From: DASPMP01 sp035758925
Lineage (GTDB): Bacteria; Gemmatimonadota; Gemmatimonadetes; Gemmatimonadales; Gemmatimonadaceae
Reading direction: 5' to 3'
DNA: 63,528 nucleotides
NCBI GenBank assembly: GCA_035758925.1
Contig: DASTVV010000175.1
Span: 1 to 63,528, forward strand
Shown here: positions 42,257 through 51,134 of the stretch, one piece after another
How positions within the stretch are numbered: the first letter of the stretch is position 1
Layout: every line of letters begins with the position of its first letter
Position numbers and translations under genes: made by a program
Notes under the pieces: generated by a model
Databases searched by the model: none
Told to the model about the DNA's origin: nothing
Seen by the model: the letters and a program-made list of their open reading frames with translations, nothing else

Positions 42257-43842
42257 CCGCGAATGTCGCGCAGCTGTTCTTCGACGTGGCGCACCGCCAG
42301 GCCGACCGCCTCGCGTTCGTGTCCGGCGGACCGTCGGGTCGCCGAATCACGTTCGGCGAACTGCGGCGGTCCGTGGAACGGTTTGCGGGCGGGCTAGCGT
42401 CGCAGGGATTCCGGGAGGGCGACCGCGCCCTCTTTCTCCTGCCGATGTCGCCCGAGCTCTATGTGGCCGTGCTCGGTGCGCTCACCGCGGGCGGCGTCGC
42501 GGTCTTCGTGGATCCCTGGGTGCCGTTGCGGCAGATCGCGCGATTGGCGGCCGACGCGCGGCCGGCGGCGGTCATCGGAACGCCCAGGGCGCACCTGCTG
42601 CGACTGCTCGCTCCCGAGCTGCGACGCGTGCGCATCTCCGTGACGACCGGTGGGCTCGGCTCTTCCATCGCGGCGCGACTGCGTTTCGACGATCTCACCG
42701 GAACGGCCGCCGTCGTGCGCGTCCCGCCCGACGCCCCCGCGCTCATCACGTACACGACGGGCTCGAGCGGCGCGCCGAAAGCGGTGAATCGCACACACGC
42801 GATTCTCGCGGCGCAGCATCACGTCATTCGCGAGGAGTTTCCGACGGAGGCGACCGACGTCGACCTGACCACTTTTCCCGTCTTCGCACTCAGCAACCTG
42901 GCCAGCGGAGTGACTACTGTCATTCCGCGCGTCGATCTGCGTCGTGTCTCGGGCGCGGACCCGGCGGTGGTGCTCGGGGACATTCAGGAGTTCGGCGTCG
43001 CGACCGCCGCGGCGTCTCCTCCGCTTTTCGATCTGCTCGCGGAGCGCCTTCGGGCGACCGGAGCGTCGCCGCCGGCACTGAGGCGCATCGTCACCGGCGG
43101 CGCCCCGGTGCGCGACGATCAGCTCCGGCGCTGGCGCGACGCTTTTCCCGCCGCACAAATCGTGGTTGCCTTCGGATCGAGCGAAGCCGAGCCCGTCGCG
43201 AGCATCTCGGCAGACGACCGCCTGGCGATCGAGTCGCCAGGGCTGGCCGGGTACTGTGCCGGGACGCCGGTGCAGGCCGTGCGCACGCGGATCGCTCGAA
43301 TCACGCACGGCCCGATGGAGCGCGTCGCAGATGCCCAGTCGGGTACCGTCGGCGAGCTGCTCGTGGCGGGACCGCACGTCTGCCGCGAGTATGTGGACGA
43401 TCCGGGAGGTCGCGCATTTGCCGACAACAAGGTGAGGGAGCCTGACGGACTGGTGTGGCATCGCATGGGTGACACCGGCTACTTCGATGCCCAGGGCCGG
43501 TTCTGGCTCGTGGGACGCGTGCATTCGACCATTCGCCGCGCGGGGGTGGACGTTCATGCACAGCTCGTCGAGCAAGCGGCACGCGGCTCCGACGTGAGGG
43601 TCCGGCGGGTTGCAGCGCTTGGCATTCCAGACCAGGCGTTGGGACAACGACTCGTGGTCGTCATCGAATCCGACGATCCGGGCGTCGTCGCGGCGGTGAG
43701 GGACCGTCTCGCCGCCAACGGCGGCGTGCCAGCGGATGAGTTGATCGTGACCCGGAAGCCTCTGCCGGTTGACCCCCGGCACAACAGCAAGATCGACTAC
43801 CAGCGTCTGCGCGTGATACTTCAAGCGGGGTCGCTCGAGTGA
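42253..43842 (+). CDS. AMP-dependent acyl ligase, OleC/fatty-acyl-CoA ligase-like
   Basis: A 529-residue adenylate-forming enzyme. The P-loop is ITYTTGSSGAPKAVNRTH (about 165), A5 is VAFGSSEAEP, A7 is RMGDTGYFDAQGRFWLVGR, and the C-terminal catalytic lysine sits in PLPVDPRHNSKIDYQ. The PVDPRHNSKI ending resembles OleC-type ligases (beta-lactone or long-chain acyl activation) more than ordinary acyl-CoA synthetases; this is a motif impression. The start is GTG in a GTGA overlap with the GNAT-like gene, and the stop overlaps the UbiA-type gene the same way. Confidence 0.88.
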   Translation: MTANVAQLFFDVAHRQADRLAFVSGGPSGRRITFGELRRSVERFAGGLASQGFREGDRALFLLPMSPELYVAVLGALTAGGVAVFVDPWVPLRQIARLAADARPAAVIGTPRAHLLRLLAPELRRVRISVTTGGLGSSIAARLRFDDLTGTAAVVRVPPDAPALITYTTGSSGAPKAVNRTHAILAAQHHVIREEFPTEATDVDLTTFPVFALSNLASGVTTVIPRVDLRRVSGADPAVVLGDIQEFGVATAAASPPLFDLLAERLRATGASPPALRRIVTGGAPVRDDQLRRWRDAFPAAQIVVAFGSSEAEPVASISADDRLAIESPGLAGYCAGTPVQAVRTRIARITHGPMERVADAQSGTVGELLVAGPHVCREYVDDPGGRAFADNKVREPDGLVWHRMGDTGYFDAQGRFWLVGRVHSTIRRAGVDVHAQLVEQAARGSDVRVRRVAALGIPDQALGQRLVVVIESDDPGVVAAVRDRLAANGGVPADELIVTRKPLPVDPRHNSKIDYQRLRVILQAGSLE

Positions 43843-44795
43843 CCGCCGCGGTGGCGCCGGTCACACATGGCGACCCGTATCTCACCCGGCTTCGGGCGTA
43901 TCTGCGCGAGCGCTTCCCGCTGTTCGGGCACGTCCTCCTCATCATCAGCTACTACTCGTCGAATCAGTTTCTCGCCAAGGTGCTGATGCATCCCGACGAG
44001 CCGATGCAGTACACGTCGCGTTCGGCGCTGGGCGCGCTCACGCTGTTGTGCTTTTTCTTTCACCTGCGCGTCTTCGACGAGCACAAGGACTTCGCGGACG
44101 ATTCGCGCTTCCATCCGGACCGTGTGTTGCAGCGCGGTGTCATCACGCTCGCCGACCTGCGCCTGCTCGCTGGATTCGCCGTCTTGTTTGAATTCGGGCT
44201 GGCTTGGGTTGCGGGTTTGCAGGCGCTCACCGGCCTCGCGATTGCGTTCGTGTTCTCGCTCCTGATGCTCAAGGAGTTCTTCGCCGGCGAGTGGCTCAAG
44301 CGGCACTTCCTGTTCTACGCCACGTCGCACATGCTGCTGATGCCGCTCCTGTCGCTGATGATCTTCAGCTTTGCGACAAGCCGGTGGCCATGGCAGGCGC
44401 CGGCGACGTACTGGCTGTACGCGTTCGTGGGATTCTTCGTCACCTTCAACGTCGAGGTATCGCGGAAGATCCGCGCGCCGGCGGACGAGATCGAGGGGCT
44501 CGATTCGTACTCGAAGATCTTCGGTACTTATGGCGCCGCGTGGATCGTGCTCGGCCTTCGGCTCGTCGATACCGCGCTCGTCTCCCTCGTCGGGCGCGCG
44601 CTCGGCGTCAGCGCCTGGTTCTATGCCGCGATCGGCATGCTGTTCTTCCTCACGCTCGGCACGTTCATCCGCTTCCGACTGCGGACGACGTCGAGGGCAG
44701 CGAAAGCGCTGGAACGCAACGCGGGCCTCTATCTCATCGCGTTCGATCTCATCCTCGCGATCGAGCTGGTGCGACTGCACGGGTTCCGGACGTGA
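43839..44795 (+). CDS. UbiA-type prenyltransferase-like membrane protein
   Basis: A 318-residue polytopic protein with eight or nine helices. The Asp-rich motif of the UbiA superfamily appears as LRVFDEHKDFADDSRFHPDR (DxxxD in DEHKD). A second acidic loop, IRAPADEIEGLDSYSKIFG, lies near residue 215. UbiA members transfer prenyl diphosphates to aromatic, quinone, heme or glycerol-phosphate acceptors inside the membrane. The acceptor here is unknown. It is coupled by GTGA overlaps to the ligase before and the PEP-synthase-like gene after. Confidence 0.82.
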   Translation: MTAAVAPVTHGDPYLTRLRAYLRERFPLFGHVLLIISYYSSNQFLAKVLMHPDEPMQYTSRSALGALTLLCFFFHLRVFDEHKDFADDSRFHPDRVLQRGVITLADLRLLAGFAVLFEFGLAWVAGLQALTGLAIAFVFSLLMLKEFFAGEWLKRHFLFYATSHMLLMPLLSLMIFSFATSRWPWQAPATYWLYAFVGFFVTFNVEVSRKIRAPADEIEGLDSYSKIFGTYGAAWIVLGLRLVDTALVSLVGRALGVSAWFYAAIGMLFFLTLGTFIRFRLRTTSRAAKALERNAGLYLIAFDLILAIELVRLHGFRT

Positions 44796-47413
44796 GCGAA
44801 TTCGTCTGGCGCTCGGGAGGCGGCCGCGCCGATCCAGGCCTTCTCGGCGGCAAAGCGGTGAATCTCGACCGGCTCACGCGCTTGGGACACCAGGTACCTC
44901 CGTTCTTCGTGGTGACGACCGCGGCGTTTCGGGCAGCCGGCGCTTCGGGCGCGAGCACGCTTCCGGCCGGCCTGCGCGAGCAGATTGCCGCTGCTCACGT
45001 CGAGATCATCCCCGCGGGCGAGTACGTGGCCGTCCGCTCGTCGGCGGTGGGTGAAGACGCCGCAGGCGAATCCTTCGCCGGGATTCACGACAGCTTTCTT
45101 TACGTCCGCGGGCCGGATGCGGTCCTGGACGCCATCAGGCGCGTGTGGGCGTCCGTGGCGTCGGAGCGCGCCGTTGCCTACCGAACGTCGAAGGGCATCG
45201 CGTCGGACGGCGTGACGATCGCTGTCGTGGTACAACGAATGGTTGACGCGGTCGTGAGCGGCGTCGCGTTCACCGCGGACCCAACCACGGGCGATGTGCA
45301 CAAGACGGTCGTGAGCGCGCTTTACGGACTGGGCGAAGGCCTGGTGAGCGGCGGCCTCGATGCCGACCTGTTCAGCATCGACAAGTCGTCGCCCGCTCGC
45401 GAGGCATCGCGGCAGATCGCTGAGAAGACGGAGCGGTTCGTGTTCGACAGCGCGAAACGAGCCGGCGTGGCCCGCGAAGCCGTGCCCGCCGAGTCCGTGA
45501 CGCGGGCCAGTCTCACGGATGCCCAGGTGCAACAGGTGGCCGATGTCGCGCATCAGATAGAACGCGCATATGGCACCCCACAGGACATCGAGTTCGCACT
45601 CGATCGGGCAGGGACACTCTGGATCTTGCAGAGTCGACCGATCACGACGGTCGAGGAGCTTGGGCCAGCCGCGGGTCACGGCCTGCTCTGGGACAATTCG
45701 AACATCATCGAGAGCTTCTCGGGAGTCACGTCGCCGATGACGTTCAGCGTCATCCGGCGCGCCTACGCGACCGTGTATCGCTGCTTCTCGGAAGTCATGG
45801 GCATCGCTCCCGGGATAATCCGCCGCAGCGAGCCGCTCTATCAGAACATGCTCGGTCTGATTCGGGGCCGCGTGTACTACAACCTGCGCAGCTGGTATCT
45901 GCTGCTGCGCCTGTTCCCGGGATTCGAGTACAACCGCCAGTTCATGGAATCCATGATGGGCGTGAAGGAGTCGTACGAGCCGGAACGCGTGGCGCCGCCT
46001 TCGCTGGCGCGGCGCTACCTGGTCGAGCTGCCGGCGCTGCTGCGGTTGCTCGCGCGCTCGACGCTGAACTTCGCGCGCATCCGTGCGCGGGTCACGGCGT
46101 TCGAGACGCTGTTCGAGGCGCACTATCGGCGGTGGGCGGCGATGGATGTCTCGGAGATGCGGCCGCACGAGCTCTTGGCGACTTATGCCGAGATGGAGCG
46201 CGACATTCTCGAGCAGTGGCGGGCGCCGATCATCAATGACTTGTTCGTGATGGTGAACTACGGGGTGCTCAAGCGATTGTGCGCCACGTGGTGCGGTGAC
46301 ACGACGGGGTCGCTTCAGAATGACCTCATCTGCGGCGAAGGCGGCATCAGGAGCACCGAGCCCACGTTCCGGCTCATGGAGCTCGCACGCGAGGTGCGCG
46401 AACAACCGGCACTGCGCGAGGTGTTCGCGAAAGCGACGCCAGCGGACATCGGGCGCGCGCTGCGCCGAGACCCTCGTTTTCGCGATTTTCGCGCTGCGTT
46501 CGACCGCTACCTCGACGAGTACGGCTTCCGGTGCATGAATGAGCTCAAGCTGGAGGAGCCCACGCTGCGCGACAGTCCCGATTTCGCCTACGAAGTGATC
46601 CGCAACTACGTGATGGCCCATTCGGCGGTGGATCCGGCGGCGATCATGGGCCGCGAAGCCGAGATCCGATCCCGCGCGGAGGCGCGCACGAACCAGTTAC
46701 TGCACTCCTGGTGGAAGCGACGCGTGTTCCGACGCATTCTCGAAAATGCGCGCCTGGGGGTGAAGAACCGCGAGAACATGCGCTTCGCGCGGACGCGCAT
46801 CTTCGGTCTCGTGCGCGAGCTGGTGCGGTCCCTCGGCGCGCAGCTGGCGCAGGCGGGGATTCTCGATCGCGCGGACGACGTTTTCTATCTCACGCTGGAC
46901 GAGGCCTTCGACTTCGTGAAGGGGACCGCCGTGACGACGCGTCTTCGCGATCTGGTCGCGCTCCGGCGCGTTGAATTCGACGCGTACCGCCGCGATGACT
47001 CGTCGACACCCGACGACAGATTCGAGACGTTCGGCATGGTCTACAGCCACAATCGTTTTCGCGGCCGAGCGGCCGTCGTGGCGCATGCAGATGGGCCGCT
47101 CAGGGGAATAGCCTGCTCGCCGGGCAAGGTGGTCAACACGGTGAAGGTGATCCTGACGCCGTCAGACGACGCGCGATTGAACGGCGAGATCCTGGTGGCC
47201 GGCAGAACGGACCCCGGTTGGGTCCCGCTTTACCCGTCGGTGTCGGGCCTGCTCATCGAGCGCGGCAGCATCCTCTCGCACTCCGCGATCGTGGCGCGCG
47301 AGATGGGCATCCCGACGATCGTCGGCATCCCCGGGCTGACCACGACGCTCAAGTCCGGGCAGCGGGTGTCGATGGATGGGTCGACCGGCGTCGTTGAGAT
47401 CGTAGACACGTAG
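44792..47413 (+). CDS. PEP synthase-like phosphotransferase
   Basis: An 873-residue three-part protein. The N-terminal PEP/pyruvate-binding ATP-grasp domain (1-290) has PGLLGGKAVNLDRL, VAVRSSAVGEDAAGESFAG, PQDIEFALDRAG and LQSRPITT. A long helical middle (about 290-780) follows. The C-terminal swivelling domain carries the phospho-histidine in GSILSHSAIVAREMGIPTIVG (His830). No C-terminal PEP-binding barrel is present, so this is the rifampicin-phosphotransferase / PigC-type architecture, not a true PEP synthase. Such enzymes phosphorylate or ligate small molecules. Last gene of the plus-strand operon. Confidence 0.85.
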   Translation: MSEFVWRSGGGRADPGLLGGKAVNLDRLTRLGHQVPPFFVVTTAAFRAAGASGASTLPAGLREQIAAAHVEIIPAGEYVAVRSSAVGEDAAGESFAGIHDSFLYVRGPDAVLDAIRRVWASVASERAVAYRTSKGIASDGVTIAVVVQRMVDAVVSGVAFTADPTTGDVHKTVVSALYGLGEGLVSGGLDADLFSIDKSSPAREASRQIAEKTERFVFDSAKRAGVAREAVPAESVTRASLTDAQVQQVADVAHQIERAYGTPQDIEFALDRAGTLWILQSRPITTVEELGPAAGHGLLWDNSNIIESFSGVTSPMTFSVIRRAYATVYRCFSEVMGIAPGIIRRSEPLYQNMLGLIRGRVYYNLRSWYLLLRLFPGFEYNRQFMESMMGVKESYEPERVAPPSLARRYLVELPALLRLLARSTLNFARIRARVTAFETLFEAHYRRWAAMDVSEMRPHELLATYAEMERDILEQWRAPIINDLFVMVNYGVLKRLCATWCGDTTGSLQNDLICGEGGIRSTEPTFRLMELAREVREQPALREVFAKATPADIGRALRRDPRFRDFRAAFDRYLDEYGFRCMNELKLEEPTLRDSPDFAYEVIRNYVMAHSAVDPAAIMGREAEIRSRAEARTNQLLHSWWKRRVFRRILENARLGVKNRENMRFARTRIFGLVRELVRSLGAQLAQAGILDRADDVFYLTLDEAFDFVKGTAVTTRLRDLVALRRVEFDAYRRDDSSTPDDRFETFGMVYSHNRFRGRAAVVAHADGPLRGIACSPGKVVNTVKVILTPSDDARLNGEILVAGRTDPGWVPLYPSVSGLLIERGSILSHSAIVAREMGIPTIVGIPGLTTTLKSGQRVSMDGSTGVVEIVDT

Positions 47414-47426
47414 AGCGCTGAAAGAC

Positions 47427-48737
47427 CTAGATCCCCCAAGGGGCGATCACCCGGCCGTACTGCAATCCCGCGATCATGAGTGCGGCAACGATCGCCACCG
47501 CGGCGGGTATGATGTCACCGAGCCGCGTCTCCGTCGGAAAGCGCCTTCTCAGCGCGATGGCACTGGCGCCTCCCAGGGCCGCGACGGCCAGGAGGGCAGC
47601 GAGCGACCTCGCGGGCGCGCTATCGGCGAACAGCGCGGGCAGCAGGACAATGGCGCCACAGGCGGCGATCGTGAGTGCGAACGCGCGGGTTCGGCCGCCA
47701 GCGGCTTGCATCACGCCGATGGCGGTCATCGCCGCAGTGGCGCCGAGGAACGACGCGAACCAGAAGTCGTCCGCGTGATACGTGTTCGCGATGATGAGGA
47801 TCGCGACCAGCGGCATACACGCGCGCGCCACGGGTCGCACGCCGATGGCTTTGCCGGAAAACCGGCCCGAGCGCGCGGTGACGAGCGCGATGAGCGCGAT
47901 GAGCACCGGCATAGCCCACAGCGGCGACCCCAGCGACCAGAGTCCGTACGTGAAGAGCAGGACACCGATGGTCGCACCGACGTTGAGTCCCTCGAACCTG
48001 CGCGCGCCAAATCCGATCACGAGGCAGAGACTGATCAGGCTCACGTTCTGGAAGACGATCTCGGGAAGCGGCTTGGTGGTGATCTTCCCGAGGATCACGC
48101 ACGCGGCGATGGGAACGAAGAGGTTGTCTGCGCCCCGCAGTGAGATTGCCTCGAATCCGGTCACGACGAGCGCAACGAGCAGTGATGCCAGAACGACGGT
48201 GGGCCGGGGCAGGTCCGTCAGGAGCAGCGTCGGCAGATGGATCGCGAGGAAGGCGACGACGAGAAAAACGAGCGATCCTTCGAGGCTCTTGCTCTCGTCC
48301 TCGACGAGATAGCGGATCCGACCGTACCCACCTCCCACAAGCGCCGCGAATGCGTCGGCGACACCGAGCACCAGAAGGGAGCTGAGGTATCGCCAGTACT
48401 CGTCGCCCGAAAGCACGAAGACGAGAAACACGGCCAGCGGGTAGTATTCGCTGCCACGGCTCGAGCGTTCGACGCCACCGACGCTGTGCAGCCATTTCCC
48501 TCGGGCGGTCACCGCGAAAAGCAGGGACAGCGACGCGGTGAGGATGAACGCCACCAAGACCGAGCGCACCAGTAGCGGCAGAAGGACGCCGATCGCGCTG
48601 CCGCCGAGATGGACGAGCTTGCGCGTATGCTCTGGTTGTCCGTGCCAGCGGCGGGCCCCGATCTCCGCGACGACGAGGACGATCCCGAAGAGAACAGCGA
48701 TCATCGCCGCGCCGCGCAGGTCGTCGAAAGCGATCAT
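47427..48737 (-). CDS. Dolichol/phytol-kinase-like CTP-dependent membrane enzyme
   Basis: A 436-residue integral membrane protein with about 11 helices. HTRKLVHLGGS near residue 38, GVADAFAALVGGGYGRI near 128 and the motif SKSLEGSLVFLVV near 150 match the CTP:polyprenol/phytol kinase and CDP-diacylglycerol synthase superfamily (SEC59/VTE5-like). The second half (about 220-436) is an additional set of helices not typical of the minimal kinase. Its start overlaps the DUF3419 stop as ATGA. It is the last gene of the operon starting with a phosphatase. Substrate unknown; a polyprenol, phytol or other long alcohol is plausible. Confidence 0.83.
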   Translation of the reverse strand: MIAFDDLRGAAMIAVLFGIVLVVAEIGARRWHGQPEHTRKLVHLGGSAIGVLLPLLVRSVLVAFILTASLSLLFAVTARGKWLHSVGGVERSSRGSEYYPLAVFLVFVLSGDEYWRYLSSLLVLGVADAFAALVGGGYGRIRYLVEDESKSLEGSLVFLVVAFLAIHLPTLLLTDLPRPTVVLASLLVALVVTGFEAISLRGADNLFVPIAACVILGKITTKPLPEIVFQNVSLISLCLVIGFGARRFEGLNVGATIGVLLFTYGLWSLGSPLWAMPVLIALIALVTARSGRFSGKAIGVRPVARACMPLVAILIIANTYHADDFWFASFLGATAAMTAIGVMQAAGGRTRAFALTIAACGAIVLLPALFADSAPARSLAALLAVAALGGASAIALRRRFPTETRLGDIIPAAVAIVAALMIAGLQYGRVIAPWGI

Positions 48738-49831
48738 TTCAGTTCCTCGAGAACGAACGCGCTGTAGAAGAACGCCCTGTCGGCCGCGAACAGCGCGCGC
48801 GCCTGGTCGTCGAGGGAGCGCAGGCGGTCCGCGAGCGCGTCCGGGCGGCGTCGCGGCACGAGCATGTTCCAGTAGGCGAAGCGGGCGCGCGGGCGGGACG
48901 AGGCGAGCAAGGCGCGGTACATGGACGCACAGGTGGCCGGGTCGAGATACTCGAAGATGTCGGACAGATTGAACCCGTCAAATGGTCCGTGGCGCTGCGC
49001 TACCGCCTCGGCCGAACCGCGGACGACGTCGACGCGGTCCATCGCCTGCTTGAGCTCCTCGAAGCGCGCGCGCTCCAGGTAGCGCGGCAGAGTCTCACCG
49101 AATTGACCGGTGAAAATGAAGTTGAGGTACGGGTTCGAGTGCGTCGGAAGGATGGTGAATGCGTACTCCGCTCTGTCGAGGATGCGATCGGCGACACTGC
49201 CCTCCACGTAACGGAAGAACTCCGGATCGCGACCCATGAGCCCCATGACGCGTCGGCTGAAGAACAGTTTGAACATCCAGCGCCAGCGACGGTTGTTCCA
49301 CACGCGATCGTAGAACTCGCGGCGTTCGCGCGCCGACTTGTCCGCGAGCAGTTGCCGCACGGTCTCTCGGCCGTGGAACAGTGGCACCACCCGGCGCCGG
49401 AACGTCTCGAAGTAGCGCTCGAACCTGCCGACATGCGCGATGCCACGGTGGATGTCGTTCGGATGGGCGTCCCAGAACGCACGGGCGTCCGACGGAATCG
49501 ACCTCGCGAGGCGGGCATACACGCCGACGCGATCGTCGGCTGGCGCGAGACCCAGGAATGACAGCAACGCGTCGTAGTCGAGGGTAATGATCGCCGCGCG
49601 CTTGAGCTCCACGACGGCCAGCTGTGGCTCGCTCAGGTCCACGGCCACCACGGATGCACCGTCCGCCGCGAGCGCGAAGCTGTTGTCGCCGCCGGACGCG
49701 ATGGATAAGATGCGCTTGCCCCGGACCGGGTCCAGCGCGGCGCAAAGCACATCGGCGTCCTCCCAACAGTTTGCGTAGCGCACGTAATCGAACCGCGCGC
49801 GCTCGTCGATGCTGACCCGGGAGGAGGTCAA
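48734..49831 (-). CDS. DUF3419/BtaA-like SAM-dependent enzyme
   Basis: A 365-residue Rossmann-type protein. DYVRYANCWEDADVLCAALD is the family start block, SIASGGDNSFALAADG the SAM-binding loop, AVDLSEPQLAVVELKR the acidic turn, and the end has GFNLSDIFEYLDP and RFAYWNMLVPRRRP. DUF3419 includes BtaA, which transfers the 3-amino-3-carboxypropyl group of SAM to diacylglycerol to make betaine lipid. No BtaB-like methyltransferase follows. It is coupled to HMG-CoA reductase (ATGA) and to the kinase-like gene (ATGA). Confidence 0.9.
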   Translation of the reverse strand: MTSSRVSIDERARFDYVRYANCWEDADVLCAALDPVRGKRILSIASGGDNSFALAADGASVVAVDLSEPQLAVVELKRAAIITLDYDALLSFLGLAPADDRVGVYARLARSIPSDARAFWDAHPNDIHRGIAHVGRFERYFETFRRRVVPLFHGRETVRQLLADKSARERREFYDRVWNNRRWRWMFKLFFSRRVMGLMGRDPEFFRYVEGSVADRILDRAEYAFTILPTHSNPYLNFIFTGQFGETLPRYLERARFEELKQAMDRVDVVRGSAEAVAQRHGPFDGFNLSDIFEYLDPATCASMYRALLASSRPRARFAYWNMLVPRRRPDALADRLRSLDDQARALFAADRAFFYSAFVLEELK

Positions 49832-51126
49832 GCCTTGGTGGACACGGGAGATCCGGCGCGTCCGAACGTCGCATGCGCAGCGCTGAACTCGCCTGCGGCA
49901 AGCGCGCCGGCGATCGAGAGCTCACCCGCGAGCGCCGTGACGCCGCAGATCTCGGCGAACTTGCGCGCCTGGCCGGCACCGAAGCAGCCCACCATCTCGA
50001 GACACTCGCGCGCGGTCGGCAGATGGGTGCCGCCGCCGACCGTACCGACGATGATGTCCGGGAGTGTGAGCGACAAATAGAGATCGCCCGCCCTCGTGAC
50101 ATCGAAACGCGTGAGCCCGACCGCCGCCTCCGAGACGCAGGCGACGTCCTGCCCACACGCGAGAAACAGCGCCGTCAGTCCGTTCGCGACATGTCCTTGC
50201 ATGCCGATCGAGCCGCTCTGCAGACCGCCGAGCATGGCCACCTCCCAATAGCGCTTCACCTGCTCTGGCGTGGTGTGCAACACCTTTTTCACCAACGCGG
50301 CCGGCACGACAACATCGGAAACGACGCGTTTGCCGCGCGTGAGCTGGAAGGCGAGATGCGTGGCCTTCTTGTCGCCCGACAGATTCCCCTCGACAAACCA
50401 CGTGACTGGCTTGACCGGCGATCCCTCGACCAGCTGCCTGCAGATCGCTTCGGTGGCCAGCGTCACCATGTTCTGACCCGCGGCGTCGCCCGTGGAGAAC
50501 TGACACAACAGGAAGACTTCCTTTCCAACGAGGGACGGCGTGATGTCCAGCAGCCTGGCGTGCCGCGACGTGGAGGACACGGCGCGGTCAATGTCGGTGG
50601 CGCTCTCGAGCACGTGCGCGAGAAAATGGCCGGCCTCGATGGTGGTTTCGAACACGAATGCCGGCCCGCGCGAGACCGCTTCCGTGAGGCACAGCGCCGT
50701 GGCGCCGCCACTCTCGCTGATGAGACGCGCGCCGCGCTGAAATGAAGCGACGAGGGCGCCTTCGGTTGTGGCCAACGGCACGTAATAATCGCCGTGCGCC
50801 GCGGAGCCGTTGATCCGCATGGGACCGATCACGCCGACGGGGATCTGCGCGAACCCCACCAGGGACTCGATATTGCCCGCGAGCCGGGCCGGATCGATCT
50901 CCTCCCCCTCGCCAGCGAGATGTTGAATCGCCACCCCCCTGGCGCGGAGAAACTCGCGGCGCAGGAGCATCGCATCCCGACTGTAGTCGTCCTTTGCGGG
51001 CACCGGCGGCGGCAGAGGGTCCGTCGATGGTGCGCGGGGCGAGAGCTCCTCGATGACAGCGGCCGCCTCGCGTCCACCGAGGATCCGATTGAGGATCTGT
51101 TTGGCGAGGCGGTTGGCGGTCGTCAT
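49828..51126 (-). CDS. Class I HMG-CoA reductase
   Basis: A 432-residue complete reductase converting HMG-CoA to mevalonate. Catalytic residues are Glu122 in LATTEGALVAS, Lys in SGDKKATHL (253-254), Asp327 in CGQDVACV and His418 in SAAHATFGR. VGVIGPMRING and GTVGGGTHLPTAREC are also typical of class I (eukaryote/archaea-like) enzymes. The usual DAMGMNM cofactor loop reads DAAGQNM here. I chose the ATG at 51126; it is 8 bases after the phosphatase stop. No other mevalonate-pathway gene is visible in the window, so the product may serve the neighbouring lipid genes. Confidence 0.95.
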   Translation of the reverse strand: MTTANRLAKQILNRILGGREAAAVIEELSPRAPSTDPLPPPVPAKDDYSRDAMLLRREFLRARGVAIQHLAGEGEEIDPARLAGNIESLVGFAQIPVGVIGPMRINGSAAHGDYYVPLATTEGALVASFQRGARLISESGGATALCLTEAVSRGPAFVFETTIEAGHFLAHVLESATDIDRAVSSTSRHARLLDITPSLVGKEVFLLCQFSTGDAAGQNMVTLATEAICRQLVEGSPVKPVTWFVEGNLSGDKKATHLAFQLTRGKRVVSDVVVPAALVKKVLHTTPEQVKRYWEVAMLGGLQSGSIGMQGHVANGLTALFLACGQDVACVSEAAVGLTRFDVTRAGDLYLSLTLPDIIVGTVGGGTHLPTARECLEMVGCFGAGQARKFAEICGVTALAGELSIAGALAAGEFSAAHATFGRAGSPVSTKA

Positions 51127-51134
51127 TCGATACG

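Noticed and set aside
42253..47413. Polyketide or non-ribosomal peptide cluster
   Set aside because: The ligase is not followed by carrier, condensation or ketosynthase domains; neighbours are a UbiA-type protein and a PEP-synthase-like enzyme.
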